Notes: a model not told the origin generated them from the letters alone. A stretch of DNA of 64,000 bases from Bacteroidota bacterium (GCA_017303895.1 JAFLBF010000001.1:496001-560000); one strand, 5' to 3'; shown: positions 36,436 through 46,791, counted from the first letter of the stretch. Numbers and translations are program-made.

Positions 36436-39400
36436 CTATTCCTCCTTTTTGTAGCAAGGAAGAGAAACAAAAAAAGTGGTGCCTTTATTGAGTTCTGTTT
36501 CGAAGTGGATCTTTCCTCCAAAGCTTTCAATGATACTCTTAACCATGGCTAGTCCAAGTCCCATGCCTCCGGTTTTGGTAGTGAAGTTCGGCATGAATAT
36601 TTTGTCGATCACATCATCCGGAATGCCGGATCCATTATCTTTAATACTGATCAGATAATTCTCGTTTTCTTTTTGAAGAAGAATGTTTATCTGTCCCCTT
36701 TCTCCTTCTGCGATAGCTTGTGTCGCATTTTTAATAAGATTGTTGAACACGCGTAACAGTTGTTCCTTATCTGCCATTACACAAGCATTTTCATCCGTTT
36801 GATTCTCGAAAATGATTTCTGCATCGCTGGCATTGTCAAACAAATGAACGGTATTGGCAATAACTTCAGGGATATTGATGCAAACCAAATTGGCCTTTGG
36901 CATTTTTGCAAAGTTGGAGAATTCTGTTGCGATGCTCGATAAGGTGTCGATCTGTTCAATGATGTTTTGTGTTAATCGCTCCATCTTTTGATCCATATCA
37001 GGCGCATCATCTTTGTATGCTCTTTGTAAGTGTTGTACACTCAGCTTCATTGGCGTAAGCGGATTTTTGATCTCATGTGCTACTTGCTTGGCCATTTCCC
37101 TCCAGGCACTTTCTCTTTCGCTTCTGGCAAGCAATTCGGCACTGCGCGACAATTCTGCGATCATACGATTGTACTCACTTACCAGATTCCCGATCTCATC
37201 TTTTTCATGCCATGCGATGGGTTCGTTTGTTTTCCCCAATTTGATGTTACTCAATTTGTCCTGGATCAACTTTAATGGTTTTGTTACATAATTGGAAATA
37301 AGGATAGCGGTAATAATTGACAAAGCGAAGAGTAATACATAGATATTGATCAGTGCTACCAAAAATCCGGAGATCTCTTTTTCCAATTCGCTTTGTTTGG
37401 CAAAATAGGGGATATTCAAATAGGCAAGCGCTTTTCCTTCTTTGTTTTTAAAAGGAATGTAGGACGATAGATATTTGAGTTTTCCGATCCGTTCATCGTG
37501 AATGAACTCCGTTTTTTTAGCAATCGCAATTTGTGTATATGCTTCCGGATTCATTTTTTTGGAGGTCAAGCCTTCGTCAAAAACTTTGTTTCGCGATGAG
37601 GCATAGAGGTTTCCTTGCGTGTCATACACATTGATATCTGTAAAGAAAACAGAAGAGATCTTTTTTAAGACAAAACTTGTGTATTCTGTAAAATCAGGAG
37701 TTATAGCCGTTTCATTTTCAAATTTTGACTCCAGTTCCATTAGAACAGAATGTGTCTTTTCACTGATACTTTCTCTGTTCTTCGTTTCAAATTGTTGTTG
37801 AATATAGTAGATGGTTCCACCTCCAAAAAGAGCGAGCGATATTAAAACGATCAACACCAGCAAGGCTTGTATCCTATTCTTAAAACTAATATTCTCAATG
37901 ATCTTACCTAAAACCAGCTGACGAATGAAGAGGATCGTTAACAGGAGTAAACTAAAAAAAGTGAAGAGGTAAGAGAATGTGGTTGCCTTCTCGATTGTTC
38001 CCCCATATCGTTTGCTTAATACAATTTTAGTGCTTGTATCAGGTGTATACACCAGGTGTCTGTAGCCATCTTTTATGATGATCTCAAAGATCTCACTTGT
38101 GTTTTGGTAGTCGGCAGGCGTATAGTTATAGGATAATTTACCATATTGATTGATCAAAACATTGTTTTTGTATTTTGCGTAGGCATAGTTGTTAATGTCT
38201 TTTGTCAATCCAATGTTTTGATCCAATAGCAATTCAGGGAATCCGATCTCATCGGAATTAAATTTGGCGTCCAATTCCAGATAAAGTGTTCCGAATTTGG
38301 TGTTCTGTTTTAATGAACGCCACATGTTGATCTTTGCGATATAATTGATCTTTCCGGAGGAATTGTTGATGAAAAAAAGATTTTCATTCAATGTTTTAAC
38401 GCCTTTGTTGTTGATCAACTCATCGAAGTAAAGATTGTTGTCGAAATGTGGTAGCGGTGATTTGATCGTAGGCACACACATGCTGTCGAACAAAGCGATC
38501 TTAACATCGTATTTATCCCAGAAACCACTGAAATATTGTTGTTGTATCCGTTTTTCGAACTCGGAAAGCTGTTTTTCTGTCCCGGAAATATAGGAGCTTA
38601 GGACAGAATCCTTACCGATCTTTTGTTCAATATCCGAAAACAACATTTCTGCTACAGGATCCTGTTCTGCTGCGAGCTTTTCAGCTTCTATCTTTTGGCT
38701 CTCTATTTCTTTGATGTCGCTATGTTTGATAAACACATGCACGGTATAAATCGAGAAGAGGAATACCAGAAAAACAACAATTGAAAAAGTAAACTGTTTT
38801 TGCTTGAAGAGGAATAAGATCAGTATTAAAAACAAAGGCCACAAAATGACTATAAGGTCTAATATTCCTAAAAGGTGCGATATGGCAATGTGTATAGTTG
38901 CCGCCAAACCAAGGATAATAACAGGCGTTTGAGCATTGATTGTTATTCTTTTGATCATTTGAACAAACTTGTGCGTAAAAAGAAAATACACAAAAAGTAA
39001 AAGAGAAACAATAACAAGTGCTACTAATGAATACCAGTTTAGGCTGAACAGGTTGTTGATGGTAAATGGAATGTTTGAGTTTTTGATCAACCCCACCAAC
39101 AATTCATTGATGATCCAACTAAACCAGAAGAAACCCAGCGAAAGACCAAATATAAGGATCGTTTTTCTTTTGATGCCATCGATAAACTGTTCTGCATTAA
39201 AGCTATCATAGGCATAAAAGGTGAGATGGAACAACAATAATGAATTGATAAGTAAGTCGCCAAGTGACGTGAGCCAAATAGAATTCGCATCGGCAAAAAT
39301 GGTTGGACTGAATAACTCGATCGAATAGAAGCTATGTGGAATAGCCAGTTTGATAGACACATAGCGCAAGATCACGATCGTGCTGATATAGGCAATAACA

Positions 39401-40134
39401 CTCAAGCGTTTACCAATCTTTTTTTCAAGCACTAAAGAAACTTTTTGAAGAAAAACAAGCAGCATGATTATGCCCATGAAGCTGAATAGAATGGATAGGT
39501 AAGTAGAGCCCGATACTTTATTATTGGCGGGATTTAACATCAATGAAAACAAATAGTTATCATTCATGTTGCGGACATCGATAGCATCTTTAACCGGATC
39601 GGTATAGAGTTTTGTTTCGGCAGGAAGTGTAAAATCCTTTTGAAACTCATTGTTCAGGTAGTTGTTCTGATAGGGATATTCGTTCTTGATGAGCACTAAA
39701 CCAACAATGGTTTTAGTGGTATTGGCATTGGTATGCGGCCGCATCACTTCAAACCAGCCGTTCTTTAGCTTAACGATCCGTGTGTCCAGACAAACTTCCC
39801 GGATCCAGTTTTCAACAGCAATGGAATTGTCGCTCCAAAATTTCAAGGTATCGTTCTCATAGATCAAAAGAGCGAGGCCTTCTTCATTGAGCAGGTTTTT
39901 ATAAGCAGCATTATAATTTGAGAAAAGCGCTTCATAGCTTTGGGTTTCCGCTGCTTTTGCTAACAGCAGCATTTCCTCGTTCAGCCGTGTTTCCTTTTGA
40001 TGAAGCGTTGTTTCGAAATCGCTTAATGTCAGTGTTTTCTCACCTGTATCTTTTGTAAAAAAAAGCTGTGCCAGTCCAAAGAAGAGGATGGACAAAAAGA
40101 GAAAAGAAAGTTTATTTTTAAAAATCTTTTTCAA
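36436..40134 (-). CDS. NtrY-like membrane sensor histidine kinase
   Basis: A large sensor kinase, about 1232 residues from the TTG at 40134 (1259 from an ATG at 40215). It has many membrane spans, with a first span near the N-terminus and a bundle in the first third, then a sensor segment, a HAMP-like linker and the kinase core. The phospho-acceptor is in QVAHEIKNPLTPMKLS (about residue 1047 of the longer frame), and ATP-binding boxes NLIKNATQA, DNGSGIP and GGMGLGLAMVK follow. The longer start leaves only 10 bases to the divergent gene, contains a promoter-like element, and adds a non-homologous tail, so the TTG is preferred. No response regulator is adjacent. Confidence 0.88.
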   Translation of the reverse strand: MKKIFKNKLSFLFLSILFFGLAQLFFTKDTGEKTLTLSDFETTLHQKETRLNEEMLLLAKAAETQSYEALFSNYNAAYKNLLNEEGLALLIYENDTLKFWSDNSIAVENWIREVCLDTRIVKLKNGWFEVMRPHTNANTTKTIVGLVLIKNEYPYQNNYLNNEFQKDFTLPAETKLYTDPVKDAIDVRNMNDNYLFSLMLNPANNKVSGSTYLSILFSFMGIIMLLVFLQKVSLVLEKKIGKRLSVIAYISTIVILRYVSIKLAIPHSFYSIELFSPTIFADANSIWLTSLGDLLINSLLLFHLTFYAYDSFNAEQFIDGIKRKTILIFGLSLGFFWFSWIINELLVGLIKNSNIPFTINNLFSLNWYSLVALVIVSLLLFVYFLFTHKFVQMIKRITINAQTPVIILGLAATIHIAISHLLGILDLIVILWPLFLILILFLFKQKQFTFSIVVFLVFLFSIYTVHVFIKHSDIKEIESQKIEAEKLAAEQDPVAEMLFSDIEQKIGKDSVLSSYISGTEKQLSEFEKRIQQQYFSGFWDKYDVKIALFDSMCVPTIKSPLPHFDNNLYFDELINNKGVKTLNENLFFINNSSGKINYIAKINMWRSLKQNTKFGTLYLELDAKFNSDEIGFPELLLDQNIGLTKDINNYAYAKYKNNVLINQYGKLSYNYTPADYQNTSEIFEIIIKDGYRHLVYTPDTSTKIVLSKRYGGTIEKATTFSYLFTFFSLLLLTILFIRQLVLGKIIENISFKNRIQALLVLIVLISLALFGGGTIYYIQQQFETKNRESISEKTHSVLMELESKFENETAITPDFTEYTSFVLKKISSVFFTDINVYDTQGNLYASSRNKVFDEGLTSKKMNPEAYTQIAIAKKTEFIHDERIGKLKYLSSYIPFKNKEGKALAYLNIPYFAKQSELEKEISGFLVALINIYVLLFALSIITAILISNYVTKPLKLIQDKLSNIKLGKTNEPIAWHEKDEIGNLVSEYNRMIAELSRSAELLARSERESAWREMAKQVAHEIKNPLTPMKLSVQHLQRAYKDDAPDMDQKMERLTQNIIEQIDTLSSIATEFSNFAKMPKANLVCINIPEVIANTVHLFDNASDAEIIFENQTDENACVMADKEQLLRVFNNLIKNATQAIAEGERGQINILLQKENENYLISIKDNGSGIPDDVIDKIFMPNFTTKTGGMGLGLAMVKSIIESFGGKIHFETELNKGTTFFVSLPCYKKEE

Positions 40135-40166
40135 GCGTTGCTTTTTCTTTATTTTTACTACGTAAG

Positions 40167-40174
40167 CAAAAGTA
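40167..40174 (-). promoter_or_regulatory. -7 promoter element of the NtrY-like kinase
   Basis: The minus strand reads TACTTTTG, matching TAnnTTTG, 32 bases upstream of the TTG at 40134 and inside the longer reading frame. Confidence 0.45.
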
Positions 40175-40225
40175 CGGTTTTTATTATTTTCGGTCTTTAA
40201 AGCCTCATAAATCATACCAGTTATT

Positions 40226-42103
40226 ATGAATAAACAAGCATCAAAATCACAAACAAAAGCAGCATTTTGGGAAAATTTGTCTTTTGATTCTTTTAAACTT
40301 CAGGCGCTTATCCTCATCTTCATTGGCTTCTTCATCTATGGCAATTCTTTTAAAAACGAATATGCATTAGATGATGGCATCGTTATCATTAAGAATGAAT
40401 ATGTTCAGCAAGGATTAAGAGGCATACCTAAAATTTTAAAGACCGATTCTTACGACAGCTTTTATAAGCAAATGAATGCCAAGCAGCAGTTGTCGGGAGG
40501 ACGTTACCGTCCACTATCGGTGGTAACATTTGCTATTGAGGAACAAATTTTTGGCAATGGCGATAAAGAATCTCCATCCGAAACAGTAACAATGGTCCGC
40601 CATATGTTGAATGTGGCCTTTTACATTCTATCGGTGATCGTTTTACTTCAGTTTTTGAGAACATATATTTTTAAAGAAAATACCGTCATTCCTTTTTTAA
40701 CGTGTTTGATCTTTCTAATTCATCCTCTCCACACAGAGGTGGTTGCCAACATCAAGAGTCGTGATGAGATCCTTTCTTTTTTATTCATCATACTCACGTT
40801 CATGAAAGCGCTTCAGTATAATGAATCGAAACAAACAAAATACCTTGTTTGGTCTCTGGTATTTTATTTCCTGGCTTTGTTATCAAAAGAATACGCTATT
40901 ACATTATTGGTTCTTTTGCCTTTATTGTTCTATGTATTGCTGAAAGATACGTTTATAGGATCGATCAAAAAGACCATCCCGTTTATTTTTGTGGCCGTAG
41001 TTTATCTGTTGATCCGTTTTTCTATTGTGGGTGTAGGTAGTACACAAGAAAATACCGATGTGTTGAACAATCCTTACATGTTTGCAAGTCCAACGGAAAA
41101 ATTAGCAACGAAGATAGAAGTGCTCAATCACTATTTAAAGTTGATGTTCTATCCCTATCCGCTTTCCAGCGACTATTCCTATAGCACCATTCCTTATACT
41201 AGTTTCACTGATCCCAAAGTGTGGTTCTCTATTGGGCTTACATTGCTATTGATTGTGTTGACACTTTATTTTTTTAAAAAGCGGAATATCCTTTCATTCG
41301 CTTTAGCCTTCTATTTATTACACTTGTTCATGATCTCCAATTTGGTAATGGATATAGGTGCAACCATGGGAGAACGTTTGGTCTATCACTCTTCTTTTGG
41401 CTTTGCCTTCGTGATCGCTGTATTGTTTGATCTGCTCACAAAAAAAATGAATTCCAAATCGAAGCAAACCGCTTTGATCGTTTTTGGGTTATTAATCACT
41501 TTGCCTTCTGCATCCATTGTAATGGAGCGTAACGATGCCTGGACCAATGATAAAAAACTTTTTACCACTGATGCCTGGACGGTTCCCAATAGTGCTTTGG
41601 TGAATGGTAATGCGGGAAAAGCGTATGTTGACCTATCGGAGATGGATGCCAATAAATCAATGGAAAAAGAATTGCTCGGAAAAGCATTATTACATCTGCA
41701 TCGTTCCGTTAAGATACACGACAAATATGTGAACGGCTATTTGAATTTGGGTGTTGTTTATTTCAAGCTCAACAATTACGTGAAAGCAGAGGAATATTGG
41801 CGGATCGCTCAAAAGATCTATCCGAATAATCCGTTCTTAAAAAGAAACTTTGGCGTATTGGCAACAACCTATTTCAATGATGCGATGAAAATAGGCTCAA
41901 AAGACGTTAGTAAAGCCATTAAAGGCTTAGAAAAAGCGTGTGAACTGGATCCGGGCAATGTGGAATATTGGTATAATTTGGGTGGAGCAAGCTTTACGAT
42001 CAAAGACTATGAGAAAGCAAAACAAGCCTGGACACGTACACTTCAATTAAAGCCCGACCACTTACAAGCACAACAGGGAATGAGTGCTATTCCAAAAGAG
42101 TAA
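40226..42103 (+). CDS. TMTC-like membrane protein with C-terminal TPR repeats (DUF1736)
   Basis: A 625-residue protein. About ten membrane spans fill residues 25-420, with FLIHPLHTEVVANIKSRDEILSFLF near 155 and the DUF1736-type segment KIEVLNHYLKLMFYPYPLSSDYSY near 290. From about 470 come TPR helices (VNGYLNLGVVYFKLNNYVKAEEYWR, NVEYWYNLGGASFTIKDYEKAK). The layout is that of TMTC proteins, GT-C fold transferases in animals; bacterial members are poorly studied. It is divergent from the NtrY-like kinase. Confidence 0.85.
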   Translation: MNKQASKSQTKAAFWENLSFDSFKLQALILIFIGFFIYGNSFKNEYALDDGIVIIKNEYVQQGLRGIPKILKTDSYDSFYKQMNAKQQLSGGRYRPLSVVTFAIEEQIFGNGDKESPSETVTMVRHMLNVAFYILSVIVLLQFLRTYIFKENTVIPFLTCLIFLIHPLHTEVVANIKSRDEILSFLFIILTFMKALQYNESKQTKYLVWSLVFYFLALLSKEYAITLLVLLPLLFYVLLKDTFIGSIKKTIPFIFVAVVYLLIRFSIVGVGSTQENTDVLNNPYMFASPTEKLATKIEVLNHYLKLMFYPYPLSSDYSYSTIPYTSFTDPKVWFSIGLTLLLIVLTLYFFKKRNILSFALAFYLLHLFMISNLVMDIGATMGERLVYHSSFGFAFVIAVLFDLLTKKMNSKSKQTALIVFGLLITLPSASIVMERNDAWTNDKKLFTTDAWTVPNSALVNGNAGKAYVDLSEMDANKSMEKELLGKALLHLHRSVKIHDKYVNGYLNLGVVYFKLNNYVKAEEYWRIAQKIYPNNPFLKRNFGVLATTYFNDAMKIGSKDVSKAIKGLEKACELDPGNVEYWYNLGGASFTIKDYEKAKQAWTRTLQLKPDHLQAQQGMSAIPKE

Positions 42104-42182
42104 GATTTTACTTTTTTCGGTTTTTATGTTTTGAATAGTTGCTTCAACTTTGCGACATCAAACCACATTTATTTATCTATTT

Positions 42183-42824
42183 ATGAAAAAAATTATTTTA
42201 CTAGTTGCAGCAGCTATTATCGGCTTTTCAGCACAAGCACAATCTTTCAAATTCGGTACCATCACGGCTGATCTTGGAACAGGTTTCGGGATCTATGGTA
42301 TCCGTGCGTATTCACCGATCAATAAAGAGGAGCATTCCGGAATTGGAATTGTTGGAACGCTTCCGTCATTCAATGCGGAGTTTGGTCTTACAAAGTTTTT
42401 AGGTGTTGGTGGTCGCTTTAGAAGAGGAACCTATGGAAAAAGCGGAACCAATGTCTTACGTGGTAATGATATTGTTGGTCGCGTAAATTTTCACTTGGCA
42501 AACAAGAGCGATAAATTTGATCTTGTTATTGGAGCCGGATATGGCATGAGTTCATTTGGTGGCGATATCAGCGATACGGAATATATCCGCACAAAAGGAA
42601 CGGTGTTGAACATTCATGTTTCACCTCATCTTTATTTCGGAAAATATGTTGGAATGTTCTTAAGTTTAGGATACAACAAACACATGCTAAACAATAACAT
42701 TCAGATCAAAGATGAAACAGGAAAGCTTTGGTCGGAAGCCGATGGAGCGACTTGGAACATGGGCGGTGTATATTTTGAGTTTGGCGTTGTAGGGAAATTT
42801 GATCTGTTTAAGAAAAGCGAATAA
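42183..42824 (+). CDS. outer-membrane beta-barrel protein
   Basis: A 213-residue protein with a clear signal peptide (KIILLVAAAIIGFSAQAQ) and alternating beta strands ending in VYFEFGVVGKFDLFKKSE, as in small barrels of the OmpW/OprF-like porin type. No specific family is recognised. The ATG at 42183 begins the signal peptide; the frame from 42150 adds 11 residues. Confidence 0.78.
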   Translation: MKKIILLVAAAIIGFSAQAQSFKFGTITADLGTGFGIYGIRAYSPINKEEHSGIGIVGTLPSFNAEFGLTKFLGVGGRFRRGTYGKSGTNVLRGNDIVGRVNFHLANKSDKFDLVIGAGYGMSSFGGDISDTEYIRTKGTVLNIHVSPHLYFGKYVGMFLSLGYNKHMLNNNIQIKDETGKLWSEADGATWNMGGVYFEFGVVGKFDLFKKSE

Positions 42825-42832
42825 TGAATAAA

Positions 42833-42860
42833 AAAGGCTTCTTAGTTTTAAGAAGCCTTT
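42833..42860. terminator. bidirectional terminator between convergent genes
   Basis: A perfect 12-base-pair stem (42833-42844 with 42849-42860) with a four-base loop and T-rich arms on both strands overlaps the stop codon of rfaE2 (42848-42850). Confidence 0.85.
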
Positions 42861-43387
42861 ATTTTTTGTTCGATTGCAGTGGTGGAAAATCCATCGAGGA
42901 AGGTGATCGTTTTTACTTCTCCTCCATTTGCTTTCACGATGTCAGAACCCACAATATATTTTTTACTGCTCTTGTCGGTTTCATTGGCATCATAATCAGC
43001 ACCTTTTACCAATACGTCCGGTTGAATATGATCGATCAACTCAAAAGGTGTGTCTTCATCAAAAATGATAACACCACTTACAAAATGTAAGGATGCAATG
43101 ATTATAGCGCGTGTTTGTTCATCTTGTAATGGACGGGTAGGCGATTTTCCTAAACGTTTTACGGAAGCATCGCTATTGATCCCTACAAACAGTTTGTGAC
43201 CCAGATCGCTTGCTTTTGCAAGATAATCAACATGTCCGCGGTGAACAATATCAAAACAGCCGTTGGTAAACACCACTTTTTCTCCTTTGAATTTTGCTAC
43301 AGCAACTGTTTTTACAATTGTCTCTTTTGTCTGGATCTTTGCTTGAACAACATCCAATGCCGGCAATTTTTGATTAAAAGGAACCAT
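42848..43387 (-). CDS. rfaE2: D-glycero-beta-D-manno-heptose 1-phosphate adenylyltransferase
   Basis: A 179-residue nucleotidyltransferase of the HxGH superfamily: TNGCFDIVHRGHVDYL with HRGH, then GINSDASVKRLGKSPTRPLQDEQTRA and DEDTPFELIDHIQPDVLVKG. It transfers AMP to heptose-1-phosphate in making ADP-heptose for the LPS core. It is the stand-alone adenylyltransferase half of HldE. The downstream-type inverted repeat overlaps its stop. Confidence 0.93.
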   Translation of the reverse strand: MVPFNQKLPALDVVQAKIQTKETIVKTVAVAKFKGEKVVFTNGCFDIVHRGHVDYLAKASDLGHKLFVGINSDASVKRLGKSPTRPLQDEQTRAIIIASLHFVSGVIIFDEDTPFELIDHIQPDVLVKGADYDANETDKSSKKYIVGSDIVKANGGEVKTITFLDGFSTTAIEQKIKAS

Positions 43388-43389
43388 AT

Positions 43390-44403
43390 CTAAACAATTT
43401 TTTTGTTCTTATTCATGATAGGTAAAAGTATCAATGATACCAATCCTAAAACGAGTATCAATGCTATTTGTGATGACCAAACCGACCAAGCAAAAGCAAA
43501 AGCACTTGTTTCGGATGCAAAATAAACCGTTGTTAAAATCTGTATCACAATGGCTTGATATACTCCTGTTCCGCCCGGAACAACAGCAATGGCAAGACTG
43601 CCAAAGAGGGTGATGACCATTGCTACAATAAATGATAAATGCGACAGATCCTCAAATGCGAAGAATACGACATATACCTGTAACACATACAAGAACCAGA
43701 TCATGATGGTTTGAAAAACATAGAACCAGGGGTTCTTTACATTTTTGATGCTCAATATTCCATCTCTTATTCCGGCAAAAAACGCTTTTGCCTTTTCGGA
43801 GAACAAGCCTGCGATCTTTTTACGGAAGTAAATAAAAGCGATGATCACAAGCAAAAGAATAGCAATTACAGCGATCAGCAGCACTTTCTTTTCCATCAGT
43901 TTATCCAGCTTTCCTAAAAATGGAGTAAAGATCATTTCATCGGCAATGCCATAGATCTTTTTAAATTCAAGGGCAAGCGTAAGGAAGAAAAGTACAAGCA
44001 AACAGATGATATCTAAAGCCCGTTCGGCTACTACAGAACCAAATCCTTGTACAAATGGTACATTGGAATAACGGTTCAACACACCACAGCGGGTAGCTTC
44101 GCCTATTCGTGGAATACCTAAATTGGCTAAATATCCAACCATCACAGAAAAGAACACATTCGCTGTGCTCGGTTTATGTCCCAATGGTTCGAGCACCAGT
44201 TTCCAACGCGTGCCACGGATAAAATGGCTGAGTCCGCTGATCACAAGAGAAATGAAGATCCAGAAATAATTGGATTGTTGAATAGCTGTTTTGATGCTAT
44301 CCATTTCAGCTTGTGTTTTATCCTTGATCGCCAGCCAAACCAAAAAAACTCCCAATCCGAGAAAGAACAGGAGTTTTAATATGTTGCTCAGCTTCTTATT
44401 CAA
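43390..44403 (-). CDS. lysylphosphatidylglycerol synthase-type transmembrane protein (AglD/MprF N-terminal family)
   Basis: A 337-residue protein with about eight membrane spans. Family marks are ISGLSHFIRGTRWKLVLEPLG near 57, MVGYLANLGIPRIGEATRCGVLNRYSNVPFVQGFGSVVAERALD near 88-132, and AIAVVPGGTGVYQAI near 275. This is the flippase-like membrane domain shared by MprF and AglD. The lipid moved is unknown. The start is TTG (44403), two bases after the panD stop. Confidence 0.88.
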   Translation of the reverse strand: MNKKLSNILKLLFFLGLGVFLVWLAIKDKTQAEMDSIKTAIQQSNYFWIFISLVISGLSHFIRGTRWKLVLEPLGHKPSTANVFFSVMVGYLANLGIPRIGEATRCGVLNRYSNVPFVQGFGSVVAERALDIICLLVLFFLTLALEFKKIYGIADEMIFTPFLGKLDKLMEKKVLLIAVIAILLLVIIAFIYFRKKIAGLFSEKAKAFFAGIRDGILSIKNVKNPWFYVFQTIMIWFLYVLQVYVVFFAFEDLSHLSFIVAMVITLFGSLAIAVVPGGTGVYQAIVIQILTTVYFASETSAFAFAWSVWSSQIALILVLGLVSLILLPIMNKNKKIV

Positions 44404-44405
44404 GA

Positions 44406-44756
44406 TTACTTCAGCGTATTTGTTTTTGTATCAGGAAAGATAACGGTAGGCTGATGTTTTTTTGCTGCTTCAAAATCCATAGAGGCGTAAGAAACGATAA
44501 TGATCTCATGTCCTACTTTTACTTTTAAAGAAGCAGGGCCATTCAAACAGATCACTTTCGAACCACGATCACCTTTGATCACGTAAGTAGTAAAGCGTTC
44601 TCCGTTATTGTAATTGAAAATATCTACCTTCTCGTTCTCGATCAAGTTGGCTGCATCCATTAAGTCTTCGTCAATGGTTACCGAACCAATATAGTCCAGG
44701 TCGGCTTGTGTTACAGTAACACGATGTATCTTTGATTTTAATACTTCTATTTGCAT
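44406..44756 (-). CDS. panD: aspartate 1-decarboxylase
   Basis: A 116-residue pyruvoyl enzyme that makes beta-alanine from aspartate for pantothenate and CoA. The self-cleavage site G24-S25 is in [23 protein letters not shown], and [10 protein letters not shown] and the G-rich NGPASL segment follow. The protein would be cut into a small beta chain and a larger alpha chain carrying the pyruvoyl group from Ser25. Confidence 0.96.
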   Translation of the reverse strand: MQIEVLKSKIHRVTVTQADLDYIGSVTIDEDLMDAANLIENEKVDIFNYNNGERFTTYVIKGDRGSKVICLNGPASLKVKVGHEIIIVSYASMDFEAAKKHQPTVIFPDTKTNTLK

Positions 44757-44764
44757 AACGGCAG

Positions 44765-44772
44765 CAAAACTA
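44765..44772 (-). promoter_or_regulatory. -7 promoter element of panD
   Basis: The minus strand reads TAGTTTTG, matching TAnnTTTG, just nine bases before the panD ATG, so the leader would be very short. No -33 element found. Confidence 0.35.
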
Positions 44773-44843
44773 ACTAAATAAATTCAAATAGGAAGTAGTT
44801 TTTTAGACGAATGGGACTTAAAAAGGAGTGAAAAAAGGGATTT

Positions 44844-46775
44844 TTAACCCACCATGGTGCTCTTTTTCACACCTACCATTTCAACCGCAGTTGAAATAAT
44901 ACTTTGGGTATCGAATCCACATTCTACATAAAGCTCCTGCTGTTCACCATGTTCAATGAATTTATCCGGAATACCCAGGCGTTTTACCTGTGCCTGATAA
45001 TTATGATCAGCCATAAACTCTATGATAGCGCTACCCATACCACCCATGATACAACCATCTTCAACGGTAATCACTTTGCTATGTTTAGCGAACACTTCAT
45101 GTAAAATATCTTTATCGATCGGCTTAGCAAAACGCATATCGTAATGAGCAGCTTTGATGCCTTTTTCTTCTAATGCTTTGCACGCTTGTACTGCAAAATT
45201 TCCTACCGGTCCGATGGTTAAAATGGCAATATCATCACCATTTTGGATCCTGCGTCCTTTACCGATACCGATCTTTTGGAATGGCTTTTTCCAGTCCACC
45301 ATTACACCATTTCCACGCGGATAACGGATAGAGAATGGAACAGCATTTTCAGGCAACTGAGCGGTGTACATCAAATTACGCAACTCTTCTTCGTTCATAG
45401 GTGAACTCACCACCATATTCGGGATACAACGGAAATAAGCAATGTCAAACGCACCATGATGTGTCGGGCCATCGGCACCGGCTAATCCACCACGATCCAG
45501 GCAGAATACTACATGTAAATTTTGCAAGGCAACATCATGTACTACCTGATCGAAAGCACGTTGCATAAACGAGGAATAGATGTTACAGAAGGGGATCATT
45601 CCTTGTGTAGCTAAACCAGCGGAGAATGTAACAGCATGTTGTTCGGCAATACCCACGTCAAATGCTCTGTCGGGCATTGCTTTCATCATGATGTTCAGGG
45701 AGCAGCCTGTTGGCATAGCCGGAGTGATACCCATGATCTTCGGGTTTTTCTCTGCTAACTCAACAATGGAATAGCCAAAAACATCCTGATACTTAGGCGG
45801 TTGTGGTTCTTTTGGAACTATTTTGATGATCTCACCTGTATCTTTATTAAAAAGACCGGGAGCATGCCATACAGTTTGATTTCCTTCTTCGGAGAATTTG
45901 TATCCTTTGCCTTTTTGAGTTAAGCAATGGAGGATCTTTGGTCCGGGAATATCTTTTAAGTCTTGCAACACCTTAGTCAATCGTTCCACATCGTGTCCGT
46001 CAACCGGACCGAAATAGCGGAATTTCAAGGACTCAAACATATTGCTTTGTTTCAACAAAGAGGTTTTGATACCATTTTCGATCTTAGATGCGATCTCTTG
46101 TGCATTCGGACCAAATTTGCTGATCTTGCCCAATAGATTCCAGATCTCATCTTTGAACTTATTATAGGTATGAGAAGTGGTAATGTCGGTTAAATATTCT
46201 TTCAGAGCACCCACATTCGGGTCGATGCTCATACAATTATCGTTTAAAACAACTAATAAGTTGGCATTGCTGGTTCCTGCATGGTTCAGCGCTTCAAAAG
46301 CCTGTCCGGCAGTCATGGCACCATCACCGATCACGGCAATATGATGACGTTCTTTTTCACCTTTGTAAGCATTGGCAACCGCCATTCCCAGTGCACCGCC
46401 AATAGAAGTGGATGAGTGGCCTACGCCAAATGTATCGTATTCGCTTTCGGAACGTTTTGGAAACCCGCTGATACCTTTGTAGATACGGTTGGTATGGAAC
46501 ACATTTCTGCGTCCGGTAAGGATCTTGTGTCCGTATGCCTGATGCCCCACATCCCAAACGAGTTGGTCGTAAGGCGTATTGAACACATAGTGTAAAGCAA
46601 CGGTAAGTTCAACTACACCAAGGCTGGCACCGAAGTGACCGCCCTTTTTGGATACCACATCAATGATGAACTGACGTAACTCATTGCTAACCTGTGGCAA
46701 TTGCTCAGGCTTGAGTTTACGAAGATCACCAGGATATTCAATTTTTTCGAGTAGGGATCCGGCTTTAAATTCCAT
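44844..46775 (-). CDS. dxs: 1-deoxy-D-xylulose-5-phosphate synthase
   Basis: A 643-residue thiamine-diphosphate enzyme that joins pyruvate and glyceraldehyde-3-phosphate in the first step of the MEP isoprenoid pathway. The thiamine motif is GDGAMTAGQAFEALNHAG...NDNCMSI (about 150-185), with GAHFGASLGVVELTVALHYVF-like opening (GGHFGASLG) and a second-domain catalytic DVGIAEQHAVTFSAGLA near 375 and the CLDRGGLAGADGPTHHG segment. It shows that this organism uses the MEP route. Confidence 0.97.
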   Translation of the reverse strand: MEFKAGSLLEKIEYPGDLRKLKPEQLPQVSNELRQFIIDVVSKKGGHFGASLGVVELTVALHYVFNTPYDQLVWDVGHQAYGHKILTGRRNVFHTNRIYKGISGFPKRSESEYDTFGVGHSSTSIGGALGMAVANAYKGEKERHHIAVIGDGAMTAGQAFEALNHAGTSNANLLVVLNDNCMSIDPNVGALKEYLTDITTSHTYNKFKDEIWNLLGKISKFGPNAQEIASKIENGIKTSLLKQSNMFESLKFRYFGPVDGHDVERLTKVLQDLKDIPGPKILHCLTQKGKGYKFSEEGNQTVWHAPGLFNKDTGEIIKIVPKEPQPPKYQDVFGYSIVELAEKNPKIMGITPAMPTGCSLNIMMKAMPDRAFDVGIAEQHAVTFSAGLATQGMIPFCNIYSSFMQRAFDQVVHDVALQNLHVVFCLDRGGLAGADGPTHHGAFDIAYFRCIPNMVVSSPMNEEELRNLMYTAQLPENAVPFSIRYPRGNGVMVDWKKPFQKIGIGKGRRIQNGDDIAILTIGPVGNFAVQACKALEEKGIKAAHYDMRFAKPIDKDILHEVFAKHSKVITVEDGCIMGGMGSAIIEFMADHNYQAQVKRLGIPDKFIEHGEQQELYVECGFDTQSIISTAVEMVGVKKSTMVG

Positions 46776-46791
46776 TTAGTGTAATTTGAAA

